A program made the position numbers and the translations under genes. The notes below the pieces were generated by a model. The model did no database searches, had not been told where the DNA came from, and was given only the letters and a program-made list of their open reading frames with translations. From assembly GCF_005848555.1 (NCBI RefSeq), contig NZ_CP040518.1, positions 1,549,001 to 1,613,000 on the forward strand: a stretch of 64,000 nt of DNA. The letters are read 5' to 3'. The stretch is from Blautia sp. SC05B48. Lineage in GTDB: Bacteria > Bacillota > Clostridia > Lachnospirales > Lachnospiraceae. Of the stretch, positions 26,264-34,887 are shown one piece after another (the stretch's first letter is position 1; each line of letters begins with the position of its first letter).

Positions 26264-26893
26264 ATGATAAATAAAACGGAATGGAACAGAATGATGGAGG
26301 GCAAATTATATAATCCCTATAAAGTTGGTGATAATTCGTTTGAAAACGTTCATGCAGCTCAAAAAAAGTTTAATGAATCAGAATACTGGAACGATAAAAG
26401 TGCTTTTGAAGAATTGAAAAAATGCTTTAAAGTAGCGCCTGTGGATATGGTACTAACGCCTCCGGTCTATTTTGATCATGGCGATAGAATATCATTTGGA
26501 AAACATTTTTATGCTAATACAGATTTGACTATATTAGATGAAAATTATGTTACGTTTGGGGATAATGTATTTTTGGCTCCCCACGTAAGTATATATACAG
26601 CAGGTCACCCAATTGATAAGGATGTACGCAACTTGGAACTGGAATATGCCAAGGCTGTAACAATAGGCGATAATGTCTGGATCGGTGGAAATGTTGTAAT
26701 CAATCCCGGTGTCACAATTGGAAATGATGTAGTCATTGCTTCTGGTTCAGTTGTGGTAAAAGATATCCCAAGCCATGTTGTTGCAGGAGGTAATCCGTGC
26801 CATGTAATTAGACAAATAACAGATAAAGATAAAAATAATTGGCGCACTCAACTAAAAGAATATGAAGATGATATTGAATCGTTCGGAGAGTAA
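26264..26893 (+). CDS. Sugar O-acetyltransferase (maltose/galactoside type)
   Basis: 209 residues. N-terminal Mac domain (MMEGKLYNPYKVGD), then a left-handed beta-helix of hexapeptide repeats ([30 protein letters not shown]) with the catalytic His in SIYTAGHP. Transfers acetyl from acetyl-CoA to a sugar hydroxyl. Full-length compared with the broken relative at 15856. It is expressed behind leader copy C with GAGG as ribosome site. Confidence 0.92.
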   Translation: MINKTEWNRMMEGKLYNPYKVGDNSFENVHAAQKKFNESEYWNDKSAFEELKKCFKVAPVDMVLTPPVYFDHGDRISFGKHFYANTDLTILDENYVTFGDNVFLAPHVSIYTAGHPIDKDVRNLELEYAKAVTIGDNVWIGGNVVINPGVTIGNDVVIASGSVVVKDIPSHVVAGGNPCHVIRQITDKDKNNWRTQLKEYEDDIESFGE

Positions 26894-27266
26894 ATATTTT
26901 TCCACTGCCGTCCGTGTGGATGAGGCATTTTTGGAGCTTTTGGAAAAGAAATATTACGGTGAAATGAGTTGCGAATATTTCATCTTTTATTAGTTAAATT
27001 TCATCTGCAGCGTTGTCGTCAATCGTCGCAGCCACCGCTACGCATCATTCCTCCGCCTTGCAGATGAAGAAATCATCCTGCGTCAATATAGCAGAAACTT
27101 AATTTTTGCTGTACTAATTACATCGAATGAAAACTGATATAGGAATTTTTTTTTAAAATTGTGGACAATGTCAGAAATAGCTGTTAAAATCTTATAGAAA
27201 AACTTTAGCACGGTAAAGTGATAATCATAAGCCGTTTATCAGAAAAAAACGAGGAGAAAGAATAGT
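26894..27266. other. Intergenic stretch with hairpin element and no gene
   Basis: Bases 26899-26990 can be read as about 30 residues of a lost gene's tail (STAVRVDEAFLELLEKKYYG) that I cannot name. A repeat-like hairpin follows at 27000-27068. The remainder is AT-rich with no recognisable gene. Confidence 0.4.
27000..27068. repeat. Hairpin repeat element
   Basis: TTCATCTGCA (27000-27009) and its complement (27059-27068) bracket a GC-rich loop; the following ATCCTGCGTCAATAT resembles ATCCTGCGTCAGTAT within the foldback element at 16697-16835, so the two may belong to one repeat family. Confidence 0.4.
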
Positions 27267-27356
27267 CTAATCGGTCGTATTGTAGAACCGGAAGAAATCG
27301 CAAAGGCTGTTTATTTTATGGCAATCGATCTTTCAAGTACTATTACAGGTGATATC
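27267..27356 (+). pseudogene. SDR dehydrogenase, C-terminal scrap
   Basis: The frame just before and fused to the MBL gene reads LIGRIVEPEEIAKAVYFMA and then DLSSTITGD, the standard C-terminal region of short-chain dehydrogenases. The matching N-terminal type of scrap is at 31070. The start of the MBL gene is placed where this similarity ends. Confidence 0.7.
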
Positions 27357-28043
27357 ATGAAAATTACTTACATTAACCACAGTGGATTTTTGGTTGAAAC
27401 CAGAGATTGCTACTATATTTTTGATTATTTCAAGGGTGAATTACCGTATCTTGACAAGAAAAAAGAGGTAATCATCTTTTGCAGTCACTTCCATGAGGAT
27501 CATTTTAACCCACAGATCTTTGGGATTCTTGATGATATGGGGATGACGTATCAGGCAGTTCTGGCGAATGATATACGAAAAAGGAATCATTTGTCGGATA
27601 TGAAGATTACATATGTTTATCATGATCAAACTTATAATCTGGATAATGATACCAAAGTCGATACATTGCTATCTAACGATAGTGGTGTAGCATTTATTGT
27701 CAAAACAAAAGAAGGCACCATTTATCATGCCGGTGACTTAAACGACTGGTATTGGGATGGCGAGCCGAAAGCTGACAACCAGAGACTTACTTCAGCATAT
27801 CGTGCAGAGATCAGGAAAATCAAAGGTATGCATTTTGATGCTGCATTTATCCCCTTAGATCCGAGACAGGGAGATCACTATGCCGATGGGATCTTGTATT
27901 TCCTTAAAAATATAGATTGTAATGTCATTTTTCCAATGCATTACTGGAATGATGCTAATGTAATTAAGCGGTTTATTACTGAATATCCGCAATATAAGTC
28001 ACGCATTAAAAATACAGAATGTACAAAAGGAGAAGAATTATGA
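27357..28043 (+). CDS. MBL-fold metallohydrolase, copy 1
   Basis: 228 residues. Metallo-beta-lactamase fold with the metal motif in SHFHEDHF, a further ligand in IYHAGDLND and His in FPMHYWND. Similar to UlaG/YtnP-type hydrolases of unknown substrate. Start at ATG 27357, matching the second copy at 34183; an upstream ATG at 27318 belongs to the SDR scrap. The VOC gene overlaps its stop by four bases (ATGA), so the two are translated together. Confidence 0.88.
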   Translation: MKITYINHSGFLVETRDCYYIFDYFKGELPYLDKKKEVIIFCSHFHEDHFNPQIFGILDDMGMTYQAVLANDIRKRNHLSDMKITYVYHDQTYNLDNDTKVDTLLSNDSGVAFIVKTKEGTIYHAGDLNDWYWDGEPKADNQRLTSAYRAEIRKIKGMHFDAAFIPLDPRQGDHYADGILYFLKNIDCNVIFPMHYWNDANVIKRFITEYPQYKSRIKNTECTKGEEL

Positions 28044-28396
28044 AATTTAAGATGATTCATGAAAACTACAATGTATCAGATCTGGACCGATCTATTAAAT
28101 TTTACAACGAGGCCCTTGATCTGCACGAAGTGAGAAGAACGACTACCGATGATTTTATCATTGTGTATCTGAGCAACAATGTAAGTGATTTTGAGTTGGA
28201 GCTTACCTGGCTTAAAGATCATCCACAGCCATATAATCTGGGTGAATGCGAATTTCACCTGGCATTTCAGGCAGAGGATTACGAAGCAGCGCACAAAAAG
28301 CACGAAGAGATGGGATGCATTTGTTTCGAAAATGAAGCAATGGGAATCTATTTCATTGTAGATCCAGATGGCTACTGGCTTGAGATCCTGCCGTAA
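28040..28396 (+). CDS. VOC family protein, glyoxalase I-like
   Basis: 118 residues. Both VOC modules are present; candidate metal ligands are in MIHENYNVSDL (His), FELELTW (Glu), FHLAFQ (His) and GYWLEILP (Glu), the H/E/H/E order of glyoxalase I. If active it would isomerise the methylglyoxal hemithioacetal. ATG overlaps the MBL stop; AAAGGAGAAG is the ribosome site. A hydrolase next to a glyoxalase I-like protein could form a detoxification pair, but this MBL copy is not a typical glyoxalase II. Confidence 0.85.
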   Translation: MKFKMIHENYNVSDLDRSIKFYNEALDLHEVRRTTTDDFIIVYLSNNVSDFELELTWLKDHPQPYNLGECEFHLAFQAEDYEAAHKKHEEMGCICFENEAMGIYFIVDPDGYWLEILP

Positions 28397-28443
28397 ATTT
28401 GGTTGGAAAATCTAATAAAGCGGATGTATATTGACAATTTTAA

Positions 28444-28487
28444 AATCACCTTCAGGCTATAATAAACAAAATAGTCTGAAGGTGATT
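28444..28487. terminator. Bidirectional terminator
   Basis: AATCACCTTCAG and CTGAAGGTGATT with an AT-rich loop. It separates the VOC gene (+) from the HEPN gene (-). Confidence 0.75.
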
Positions 28488-28504
28488 CTTCTACGAAACA
28501 CAGT

Positions 28505-28909
28505 TTACTGCTTATAATATTTCGCAACATCGTTTTTGAATTTTTCAAAAAGAGGATAATAAATATTTATAATGTCCTGAAATTTCTCTGCGGCGAAAGT
28601 ACCATCGTAATCATGAGACAAATGATTTCTGGATTTCAGCATTTGCAGCCAGGTGTCATCATCAATAATACCATTGGTAAATGCCTGTTGCAGAGTTTCG
28701 CGTGGAGAGCCAACTGCAAAATCAAGAATTCCCATTTTTTTGATCAGAATATCTTTCATAACTTTCCAGGAGATGTCGAAAGTAAGACTGAAATTGAGAA
28801 CAGTTCCTTCGAGAACAAAATCGGTCTTGGGGTCGGCTGTTTTGCTTTTTGCAAGATTGGAGAGACTTTTACAGAAAGTGTTATAGCGGTTAATAAATTT
28901 GTTTTCCAT
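28505..28909 (-). CDS. HEPN-domain protein of a HEPN/MNT toxin-antitoxin pair
   Basis: 134 residues of the HI0074 (nucleotidyltransferase substrate-binding) family, an all-helical HEPN fold. The Rx4H motif of HEPN RNases is present as RNHLSH near residue 93, followed by DYD. It overlaps the MNT gene by 20 bases. In studied pairs the HEPN protein is an RNase toxin and the MNT enzyme silences it by AMPylation; that is inferred here from family and arrangement. Confidence 0.88.
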   Translation of the reverse strand: MENKFINRYNTFCKSLSNLAKSKTADPKTDFVLEGTVLNFSLTFDISWKVMKDILIKKMGILDFAVGSPRETLQQAFTNGIIDDDTWLQMLKSRNHLSHDYDGTFAAEKFQDIINIYYPLFEKFKNDVAKYYKQ

Positions 28910-29171
28910 ATTTTTTTATATCCTCCAATAAATACTCATTTTTTATACTGTCAAAGTCAAAAATATCAATTTTCCTTAACGTTTCAATCTGCTGAAGATC
29001 ATCTTCTAACTGCATTAGATTATCACAGCCGTATACTACAAAATCAATATCACTGGTGGGGGTCGCAGTGCCTGTGGCGAAGGAACCGAATAAATCAAGG
29101 CGCTTTACGTTATTTTTTTTGCAAATCATGGTTACTTTTTCGATGATTTCGGAAATGGGCATTACGTTCAT
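28890..29171 (-). CDS. MNT-type nucleotidyltransferase antitoxin
   Basis: 93 residues. Minimal nucleotidyltransferase with the GSFATGTATPTSDIDF motif (Gly-Ser, then Asp-x-Asp), followed by one more acidic strand (IDIFDFDS). First gene of the pair, overlapping the HEPN gene. GAGGACATGAG precedes the ATG on the minus strand. Confidence 0.9.
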   Translation of the reverse strand: MNVMPISEIIEKVTMICKKNNVKRLDLFGSFATGTATPTSDIDFVVYGCDNLMQLEDDLQQIETLRKIDIFDFDSIKNEYLLEDIKKYGKQIY

Positions 29172-29308
29172 GATCCACTCATGTCCTCCTTTACTTGGAA
29201 AATTCTGATAAAAATATGATAGCAGTTTCTATAGATTAATTCAACTTTAAAGACACTGACTGCGGTTGGGGTTATTCTATAGTCGTAATCCTTTCGTGGT
29301 GTTATGGA

Positions 29309-29824
29309 TTATTTTAATTTTTCTTTTTCGGCATTTAAGAGTTCAAGATTGAGCCCTTGTTCTCCAGCTGTTTTATCTACCCAAAGATTCAAAGAGTCTA
29401 TGGCTAAAGAAATTTCATCAAGTTTTTTACTGATATAAGCAAAATCTTTCATTTCATCATCGCTGATCTTACCGTCACGGGCAATCTGGATCAGACGACC
29501 GGTAAGAGGATTGATTTCATTTAAACTGGCAATTGTCTCCAAAATGATATTTGACAGATCGGTCATTTCTATTTCTGGAACATAACGATAGCCGATTTCG
29601 CATTTGTGAGAGCAATAATAATTGCAAAGATCTGGTCTTTTATAGGCATCTGCCATCTGGAGGATATCATAAGGCGTAGGTTCTTGTGTTTCATATTCAA
29701 ATTTTTCAATTTTTGAATCAGAGACAGCATCCATTCTTTCACTGGCTTCTGCTCTTGTAAGTCCTGCCGCTTCTCGGCAAAGCTGGTAAATTGTTTTGTT
29801 TTCCCTGGTGGATTGTTTACCCAT
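29309..29824 (-). CDS. XRE-type regulator, copy 2
   Basis: 171 residues, almost identical to the protein at 7902-8417; differences are confined to a few residues (for example EKM/ERM near the HTH and EVEV/EIEM later). The ribosome site and about 100 bases of upstream promoter DNA are also duplicated. A third copy of the promoter DNA alone is at 33953-34000. Confidence 0.8.
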   Translation of the reverse strand: MGKQSTRENKTIYQLCREAAGLTRAEASERMDAVSDSKIEKFEYETQEPTPYDILQMADAYKRPDLCNYYCSHKCEIGYRYVPEIEMTDLSNIILETIASLNEINPLTGRLIQIARDGKISDDEMKDFAYISKKLDEISLAIDSLNLWVDKTAGEQGLNLELLNAEKEKLK

Positions 29825-30002
29825 GAGAATTTCCTCCTCGTATATCGCTAAACTTGCGGATTATTTATGTTCCAGGCCGCATGCTGAGCGTGTATTTCTT
29901 ATATGAATTTTATTATACATAAATTATGAATTAACAACAAGTAATAGACTTTGTAAAATTACCTATTTTATAAATCATTTCACGGGAATTTTTTACAATT
30001 AA

Positions 30003-30167
30003 ATAATCTATTCCAAGGAAAAGCCAGCGCAGCTATTCATTGGAAAGACCATAGAAAAGACAGGTTCAGATACACTGATTAACCTCAGTATGTCCGGAAC
30101 TGTTTTTTTGTTGCTATCGTTACTTTCGGCTGCCTTTGCCACGCTTGCTTCCTGGAGATTTCAATGA
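30003..30167 (+). pseudogene. C-terminal scrap of a membrane protein
   Basis: Open frame with PAQLFIGKTIEKTGSDT followed by one hydrophobic segment (GTVFLLLSLLSAAFATLA) and a stop. It has no start codon or ribosome site and looks like the end of a transporter that I cannot name. The 29825-30002 stretch before it contains only the XRE promoter region. Confidence 0.4.
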
Positions 30168-30268
30168 CAAACCCTCTCCCATAAGGTATAATAAAGCAGA
30201 GTATTTTGTTTTGCTCACCACGAAACGAGAGGGAGATCTACATTAATGGATGCGAATGTGATCAATGA

Positions 30269-30385
30269 ATTGAATTAAAGGAAGCAGAGGCGGCAAAATG
30301 GCTTACAAAGGATCAGTTAAATAGTGTTGCCTGGTTACCGGCAGACGTCACTTTGATAGATAAAATCCGAAGGTACATGAAATAA
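30269..30385 (+). pseudogene. NUDIX hydrolase, C-terminal scrap
   Basis: About 37 codons reading AAKWLTKDQLNSVAWLPAD and ending DKIRRYMK, the usual C-terminus of MutT-like (deoxy)nucleoside triphosphate pyrophosphohydrolases. The NUDIX box is missing. Confidence 0.65.
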
Positions 30386-30407
30386 GCTAAGATTGAGGAG
30401 AAACTTC

Positions 30408-30556
30408 CTGGACAAAACAATAGAATATTATAATCAAATGCGGATATGTTTGTCCAGGGGACTCGTTTGGTAGATTTTACGGTTGTACAGGAGCGGTTCA
30501 CTAAAATGCTTCCGGTAGGTTCAAGGATACTAGATTTCGGTTGTGGTTCTGGTTGA
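30408..30556 (+). pseudogene. SAM methyltransferase, N-terminal scrap
   Basis: After one frameshift near 30437 the sequence reads QERFTKMLPVGSRILDFGCG, with SAM motif I, and is cut just after motif I. It then joins a scrap (EIHDIADWLLQ) of the DUF4143 ATPase C-terminus at about 30555-30590. Confidence 0.7.
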
Positions 30557-30617
30557 GATTCACGATATAGCTGATTGGTTGTTACAGAGAAATCAAAGTT
30601 GGTGGAGAATATTTGTT

Positions 30618-31043
30618 ATGATCAGAAAGATGCAGAACATAGATATTGATAGAGTTGCTGACATATGGTTGAAAACCAATTTAAAAGCGCATTATTTTAT
30701 TCCTGAGCAATATTGGACAAGTAATTATGAATTAGTGAAAGAAATGATGTCACAAGCGGAAGTCTATGTGTATGAAGATGATAAAATGATTCAGGGGTTT
30801 GTCGGATTAAGTAACGAATACATGGAAGGTATTTTTGTTTCTGATGAAATGCAGTCATGTGGTATAGGTAAACTTTTATTAGAGTATATCAAGAATAAAA
30901 AAGCTAGATTGCGATTAAACGTATACCAGAAGAATACCAGAGCCATCTCTTTTTACCAAAGAGAAGGGTTCGATATTCAATGCGAAGGATTCGATGATGC
31001 TACTGGTGAAAAAGAATACACAATGTTGTGGCAACAGAAATAG
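30618..31043 (+). CDS. GNAT family N-acetyltransferase
   Basis: 141 residues; complete relative of the gene cut by the left window edge. Motif A QSCGIGKLLLEYIK and the C-terminal ARAISFY-type segment (TRAISFYQREGFDIQ) are present. Start placed at ATG 30618, where GNAT similarity begins (MQNIDIDRVADIW); the longer frame from 30543 includes DUF4143 scrap sequence. Ribosome site is weak. Confidence 0.8.
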   Translation: MIRKMQNIDIDRVADIWLKTNLKAHYFIPEQYWTSNYELVKEMMSQAEVYVYEDDKMIQGFVGLSNEYMEGIFVSDEMQSCGIGKLLLEYIKNKKARLRLNVYQKNTRAISFYQREGFDIQCEGFDDATGEKEYTMLWQQK

Positions 31044-31069
31044 AAAGCGGATTTTGGGGAGGATTTTAT

Positions 31070-31153
31070 ATGGAGTTTAACAATAAAGTAGTGATTGTGA
31101 CGGGAGGCGCTCAGGGCATTGGAAAGACCATTGCAGAGGAATTGCCTTTATGA
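31070..31153 (+). pseudogene. SDR dehydrogenase, N-terminal scrap
   Basis: 27 residues: MEFNNKVVIVTGGAQGIGKT, containing the NAD(P) motif TGGxxGIG, then a stop. GGGGAGG precedes the ATG, so the gene start is intact but the body is gone. PNP begins 50 bases later. Confidence 0.75.
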
Positions 31154-31202
31154 AAAAAGCATAAATATAATGACAACACCCAAAAGAAAGGAAGAAGTAA
31201 TT

Positions 31203-32015
31203 ATGTATGAAAAATTGATGACATGCCTGGAAAGCGTAAGAAAGAAAATTGATTTCAAACCAGAAGTTGCACTGATCCTTGGATCCGGACTTGGAGATTT
31301 TGCAGATGGAATTCAGATTGAACAGACCATCGACTATACAGATATAGAGGGATTTCCGGTTTCTACTGTAAAAGGACATAAAGGACGTTTTGTGTTTGGG
31401 TATGTGGAGAAAACACCGGTTGTAATCATGCAGGGACGTGTTCATTATTATGAAGGATATGCAATGTCAGATGTTGTTCTTCCAACGCGTCTTATGGGAA
31501 TGCTCGGTGCGAAAAAAATCCTTCTCACTAATGCAGCAGGAGGAGCTAATCCTTCCTATAAACCGGGAGATTTCATGATGATCACAGATCACATTACAAC
31601 GGGAGTTCCAAGCCCTCTGATAGGACCGAACATGGATGAGCTGGGAACCAGATTTCCGGATATGAGTGAGGTATACAGCCGCCGTCTTCAGGATGTGATC
31701 CGCAAATGTGCAAAAGAATGTGACATCAAACTTCAGGAAGGTGTTTATGTACAGTTTACAGGACCAAATTATGAGACTCCTGCAGAAGTAAGACTTGCAC
31801 AGAGATGGGGTGGAGATGCAGTTGGAATGAGCACCGCATGCGAAGCTATGGCTGCCCGACACATGGGAATGGAAATCTGTGGAATTTCCTGCATCACAAA
31901 TATGGCAGCAGGAATTTCCCAAAAAGAGCTTAACCATAAAGAAGTGCAGGAAACAGCAGACCGCGTAGCGAAATCCTTCAAGGAATTAGTAACAAAAGTT
32001 GTTGTAAATATGTAA
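31203..32015 (+). CDS. Purine-nucleoside phosphorylase
   Basis: 270 residues, trimeric PNP type. Splits purine (deoxy)nucleosides with phosphate. Motifs: LILGSGLGDFAD near the N-terminus (phosphate loop), GRVHYYEGY, LTNAAGGANPSYKPGDFM and VGMSTACEAMAARHMG. First gene of a salvage operon with deoB and deoC. Start ATG 31203 with AAAGGAAG upstream; an upstream ATG in frame overlaps the SDR scrap. Confidence 0.95.
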   Translation: MYEKLMTCLESVRKKIDFKPEVALILGSGLGDFADGIQIEQTIDYTDIEGFPVSTVKGHKGRFVFGYVEKTPVVIMQGRVHYYEGYAMSDVVLPTRLMGMLGAKKILLTNAAGGANPSYKPGDFMMITDHITTGVPSPLIGPNMDELGTRFPDMSEVYSRRLQDVIRKCAKECDIKLQEGVYVQFTGPNYETPAEVRLAQRWGGDAVGMSTACEAMAARHMGMEICGISCITNMAAGISQKELNHKEVQETADRVAKSFKELVTKVVVNM

Positions 32016-32052
32016 GATCCATAAGTAAGACAGCAGAAAGGAGACAAAAATT

Positions 32053-33243
32053 ATGAAGAAATATAAGAGAATATTTACTATTGTAATAGACTCCTTTGGG
32101 GCAGGAGAAATGCCGGACGCAGCCCAGTACGGGGATGAAGGAACAGATACTATGGGACATATTTCCCAGAATGTAGATGAATTTACGATTCCAAACCTTC
32201 AGAAGCTTGGAATTGCAAATCTTCATCCGTTGAAACAGGTTGCAGCAGTGGAGCGACCAATGGGTTATTATACATTTTTAAAAGAAGCCAGTACCGGAAA
32301 AGATACTATGACAGGACACTGGGAAATGATGGGGCTTCACATCACAAAACCGTTTAAGACTTTTACAGAGACCGGATTTCCAAAAGAGCTGATCGATGAG
32401 CTCGAGAAGAGAACGGGACATAAAGTAATTGGAAACAAGAGCTCCAGCGGAACAGAGATCCTGGATGAACTGGCTGAGGAAGAAATCGCTACCGGTCATA
32501 TGATCGTTTACACATCTGCTGATTCTGTATTGCAGATCTGCGGAAACGAGGAGACTTTCGGACTGGATGAACTGTATCGCTGCTGTGAGATCGCCCGTGA
32601 TATCACCATGAGGGATGAGTGGAAAGTCGGACGTGTTATTGCAAGACCTTACCTTGGCAAGAAAAAAGGTGAGTTCAAACGTACCAGCAACCGCCATGAT
32701 TATGCACTGAAGCCTTACGGAAAAACTGCGCTTAATGCATTGAAGGATGCAGGTTATGATGTGATCTCCGTTGGAAAGATTTTTGATATTTTTGACGGCG
32801 AGGGATTGACAGAGTCTAATAAGTCAAAAAGCTCTGTTCATGGAATGGAGCAGACAATTGACATTGCGAAAAGAGAGTTTGAGGGGCTTTGTTTTGTAAA
32901 TCTTGTAGATTTCGATGCTCTTTGGGGACATCGACGCAATGTAAAGGGATATGCAGAGGAACTTGAAAGATTTGATGTAAAACTTGGTGAACTTCTTGAT
33001 GAGCTTCGTGAGGATGACCTTCTGATCATTACAGCTGACCACGGAAATGATCCGACGCATACAGGAACTGATCACACAAGAGAAAAAGTACCATTTTTTG
33101 CTTATTCCCCATCTATGGAGGGATACGGAAAACTGGAAGATCAGAATACTTTTGCAGTAATCGGTGCAACGATCGCAGATAATTTTGAAGTTAAGATGCC
33201 GGAGGGAACAATTGGAAGTTCTCTTCTGGATGAACTGAAGTAA
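32053..33243 (+). CDS. deoB: Phosphopentomutase
   Basis: 396 residues. Converts (deoxy)ribose 1-phosphate to the 5-phosphate. Alkaline-phosphatase superfamily metal sites are visible at both ends: [14 protein letters not shown] at the N-terminus and [18 protein letters not shown] near residue 335. Conserved [13 protein letters not shown] carries the phosphorylated Thr. Starts 37 bases after PNP with AAAGGAGAC. Confidence 0.97.
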   Translation: MKKYKRIFTIVIDSFGAGEMPDAAQYGDEGTDTMGHISQNVDEFTIPNLQKLGIANLHPLKQVAAVERPMGYYTFLKEASTGKDTMTGHWEMMGLHITKPFKTFTETGFPKELIDELEKRTGHKVIGNKSSSGTEILDELAEEEIATGHMIVYTSADSVLQICGNEETFGLDELYRCCEIARDITMRDEWKVGRVIARPYLGKKKGEFKRTSNRHDYALKPYGKTALNALKDAGYDVISVGKIFDIFDGEGLTESNKSKSSVHGMEQTIDIAKREFEGLCFVNLVDFDALWGHRRNVKGYAEELERFDVKLGELLDELREDDLLIITADHGNDPTHTGTDHTREKVPFFAYSPSMEGYGKLEDQNTFAVIGATIADNFEVKMPEGTIGSSLLDELK

Positions 33244-33255
33244 AAGGAACGTAAA

Positions 33256-33924
33256 ATGGATAAAAAAGAAATATTAAAAAAAGTGGATCACACATTACTT
33301 GGACAGACTGCAACATGGGATGATATTCGAGGAATCCTGGATGATGCCATGAAATATGAGGCTGCATCTGCATGTATTCCGGCTGCTTACGTAAAACAGG
33401 CAGCGGAATATGTAGCGGGAAAACTTCCGATTTGTACAGTGATCGGTTTTCCGAACGGATATAATACAACTGCTGTAAAGGTATTTGAGACGAAAGATGC
33501 CATTGCAAATGGTGCTTCAGAAATCGATATGGTTATTAACATCGGATTTTTAAAGGATGGAAGATATGAGGAAGTAGAGAATGAGATTCGTGCGATCCAT
33601 GAAGCTTGTGATGGAAGAATCTTCAAAGTCATTATTGAGACATGCCTTCTTACAGAAGAAGAGAAAATTAAAATGTGTGAGATCGTTACAAATGCAGGAG
33701 CAGAATTTATCAAAACTTCTACCGGATTTTCTACAGCGGGAGCAACTTTTGCAGATGTAGAGCTGATGAAGAAATATATTGGAAAAGATGTAAAAGTTAA
33801 GGCAGCAGGTGGAATTTCATCCTTCGATGATGCAGAAAAATTTATCAGTCTTGGCGCAGAGCGTCTTGGAACAAGCCGTCTTATTAAGATCCTGAAAAAT
33901 ACGGACACTGGTGCAGGATATTAA
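33256..33924 (+). CDS. deoC: Deoxyribose-phosphate aldolase
   Basis: 222 residues. Cleaves deoxyribose 5-phosphate to glyceraldehyde 3-phosphate and acetaldehyde. Class I aldolase TIM barrel: KVDHTLLG at the start, [37 protein letters not shown] (Schiff-base Lys in IKTSTG) and VKAAGGISS. Twelve bases after deoB, completing the salvage route PNP-DeoB-DeoC. The acetaldehyde product could be handled by an aldehyde dehydrogenase such as that at 59479, but that is conjecture. Confidence 0.97.
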   Translation: MDKKEILKKVDHTLLGQTATWDDIRGILDDAMKYEAASACIPAAYVKQAAEYVAGKLPICTVIGFPNGYNTTAVKVFETKDAIANGASEIDMVINIGFLKDGRYEEVENEIRAIHEACDGRIFKVIIETCLLTEEEKIKMCEIVTNAGAEFIKTSTGFSTAGATFADVELMKKYIGKDVKVKAAGGISSFDDAEKFISLGAERLGTSRLIKILKNTDTGAGY

Positions 33925-33952
33925 CACTGTGAAAGAGGACTGTCAAAGACAG

Positions 33953-34096
33953 GATTATACATAAATTATGAACTAACAACAAGTAATAGAATTTGTAAAA
34001 GTATCATTTCATATTTTTCTACCAGCTGTGGATAAAGGATGGACGGAATCTAAAAAATACGATAAAATCTGCATTAGAAATGCTGTTGTCGTGAAA
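33953..34096 (+). pseudogene. Mosaic: XRE promoter copy plus DUF6809-like tail
   Basis: 33953-34000 repeats the upstream region of the XRE genes (ATTATACATAAATTATGAA, then AACAACAAG). 34033-34096 reads IKDGRNLKNTIKSALEMLLS with a stop, matching the end of the gene at 3253-3591 (IKDGLRLKSTVKSVLEMMS). Neither belongs to an intact gene. Confidence 0.6.
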
Positions 34097-34182
34097 TTTA
34101 CAAACGCTCGAAAAAGGAAAAATAAACATGGCAAAGAAAGATTTGCTATCCGGTACCGGCGTTAATTTATATAGGTGATATT

Positions 34183-34872
34183 ATGAAAATTACTTACATT
34201 AACCACAGTGGATTTTTGGTTGAGACCAGAGACTGCTACTATATTTTTGATTATTACAAGGGTGAATTACCGAATCTTGACAAGGAGAAAGAAGTGATCG
34301 TTTTTTGCAGTCACTTCCATAAGGATCATTTTAACCCACAAATTTTTGGGATCCTTGATGATATGGGAATGACTTATCAGGCAATCCTGGCGAATGATAT
34401 ACGAAAAAGGAATCATTTGTCGGATATGAAGATCACATATGTTTATCATGATCAAGCTTATAGTTTGGATAATGAAACCAAAGTTGATACATTGCTATCT
34501 AACGATAGTGGTGTCGCATTTATTGTCAAAACAAAGGAAGGTACCATTTATCATGCCGGTGATTTAAACGACTGGTATTGGGATGGTGGGTCGAAAGCTG
34601 ATAACCAGAGACTTACTTCAGCATATCGCGCGGAGATCAGGAAAATCAAGGGTATGCATTTTGACGCTGCATTTGTTCCCTTGGATCCGAGACAGGGAGA
34701 TCACTATGCTGACGGGATCCTGTATTTCCTTAAAAATGTAGATTGCAATGTCATTTTTCCAATGCATTACTGGAATGATGCCAATGTAATTAAGCGGTTT
34801 ATTACTGAATATCCACAATATAAGTCACGCATTAGAAACACAGAATGTACAAAAGGAGAAGAAATTTCATGA
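34183..34872 (+). CDS. MBL-fold metallohydrolase, copy 2
   Basis: 229 residues, nearly identical to 27357-28043 (one notable change in the metal motif: SHFHKDHF instead of SHFHEDHF; the first, second and last His and the Asp are kept). No VOC gene follows; instead RecD2 starts 15 bases later behind its own ribosome site. Upstream it keeps only the last codons of the SDR-like context. Confidence 0.88.
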   Translation: MKITYINHSGFLVETRDCYYIFDYYKGELPNLDKEKEVIVFCSHFHKDHFNPQIFGILDDMGMTYQAILANDIRKRNHLSDMKITYVYHDQAYSLDNETKVDTLLSNDSGVAFIVKTKEGTIYHAGDLNDWYWDGGSKADNQRLTSAYRAEIRKIKGMHFDAAFVPLDPRQGDHYADGILYFLKNVDCNVIFPMHYWNDANVIKRFITEYPQYKSRIRNTECTKGEEIS

Positions 34873-34887
34873 GAGAAGGAGACGGGC

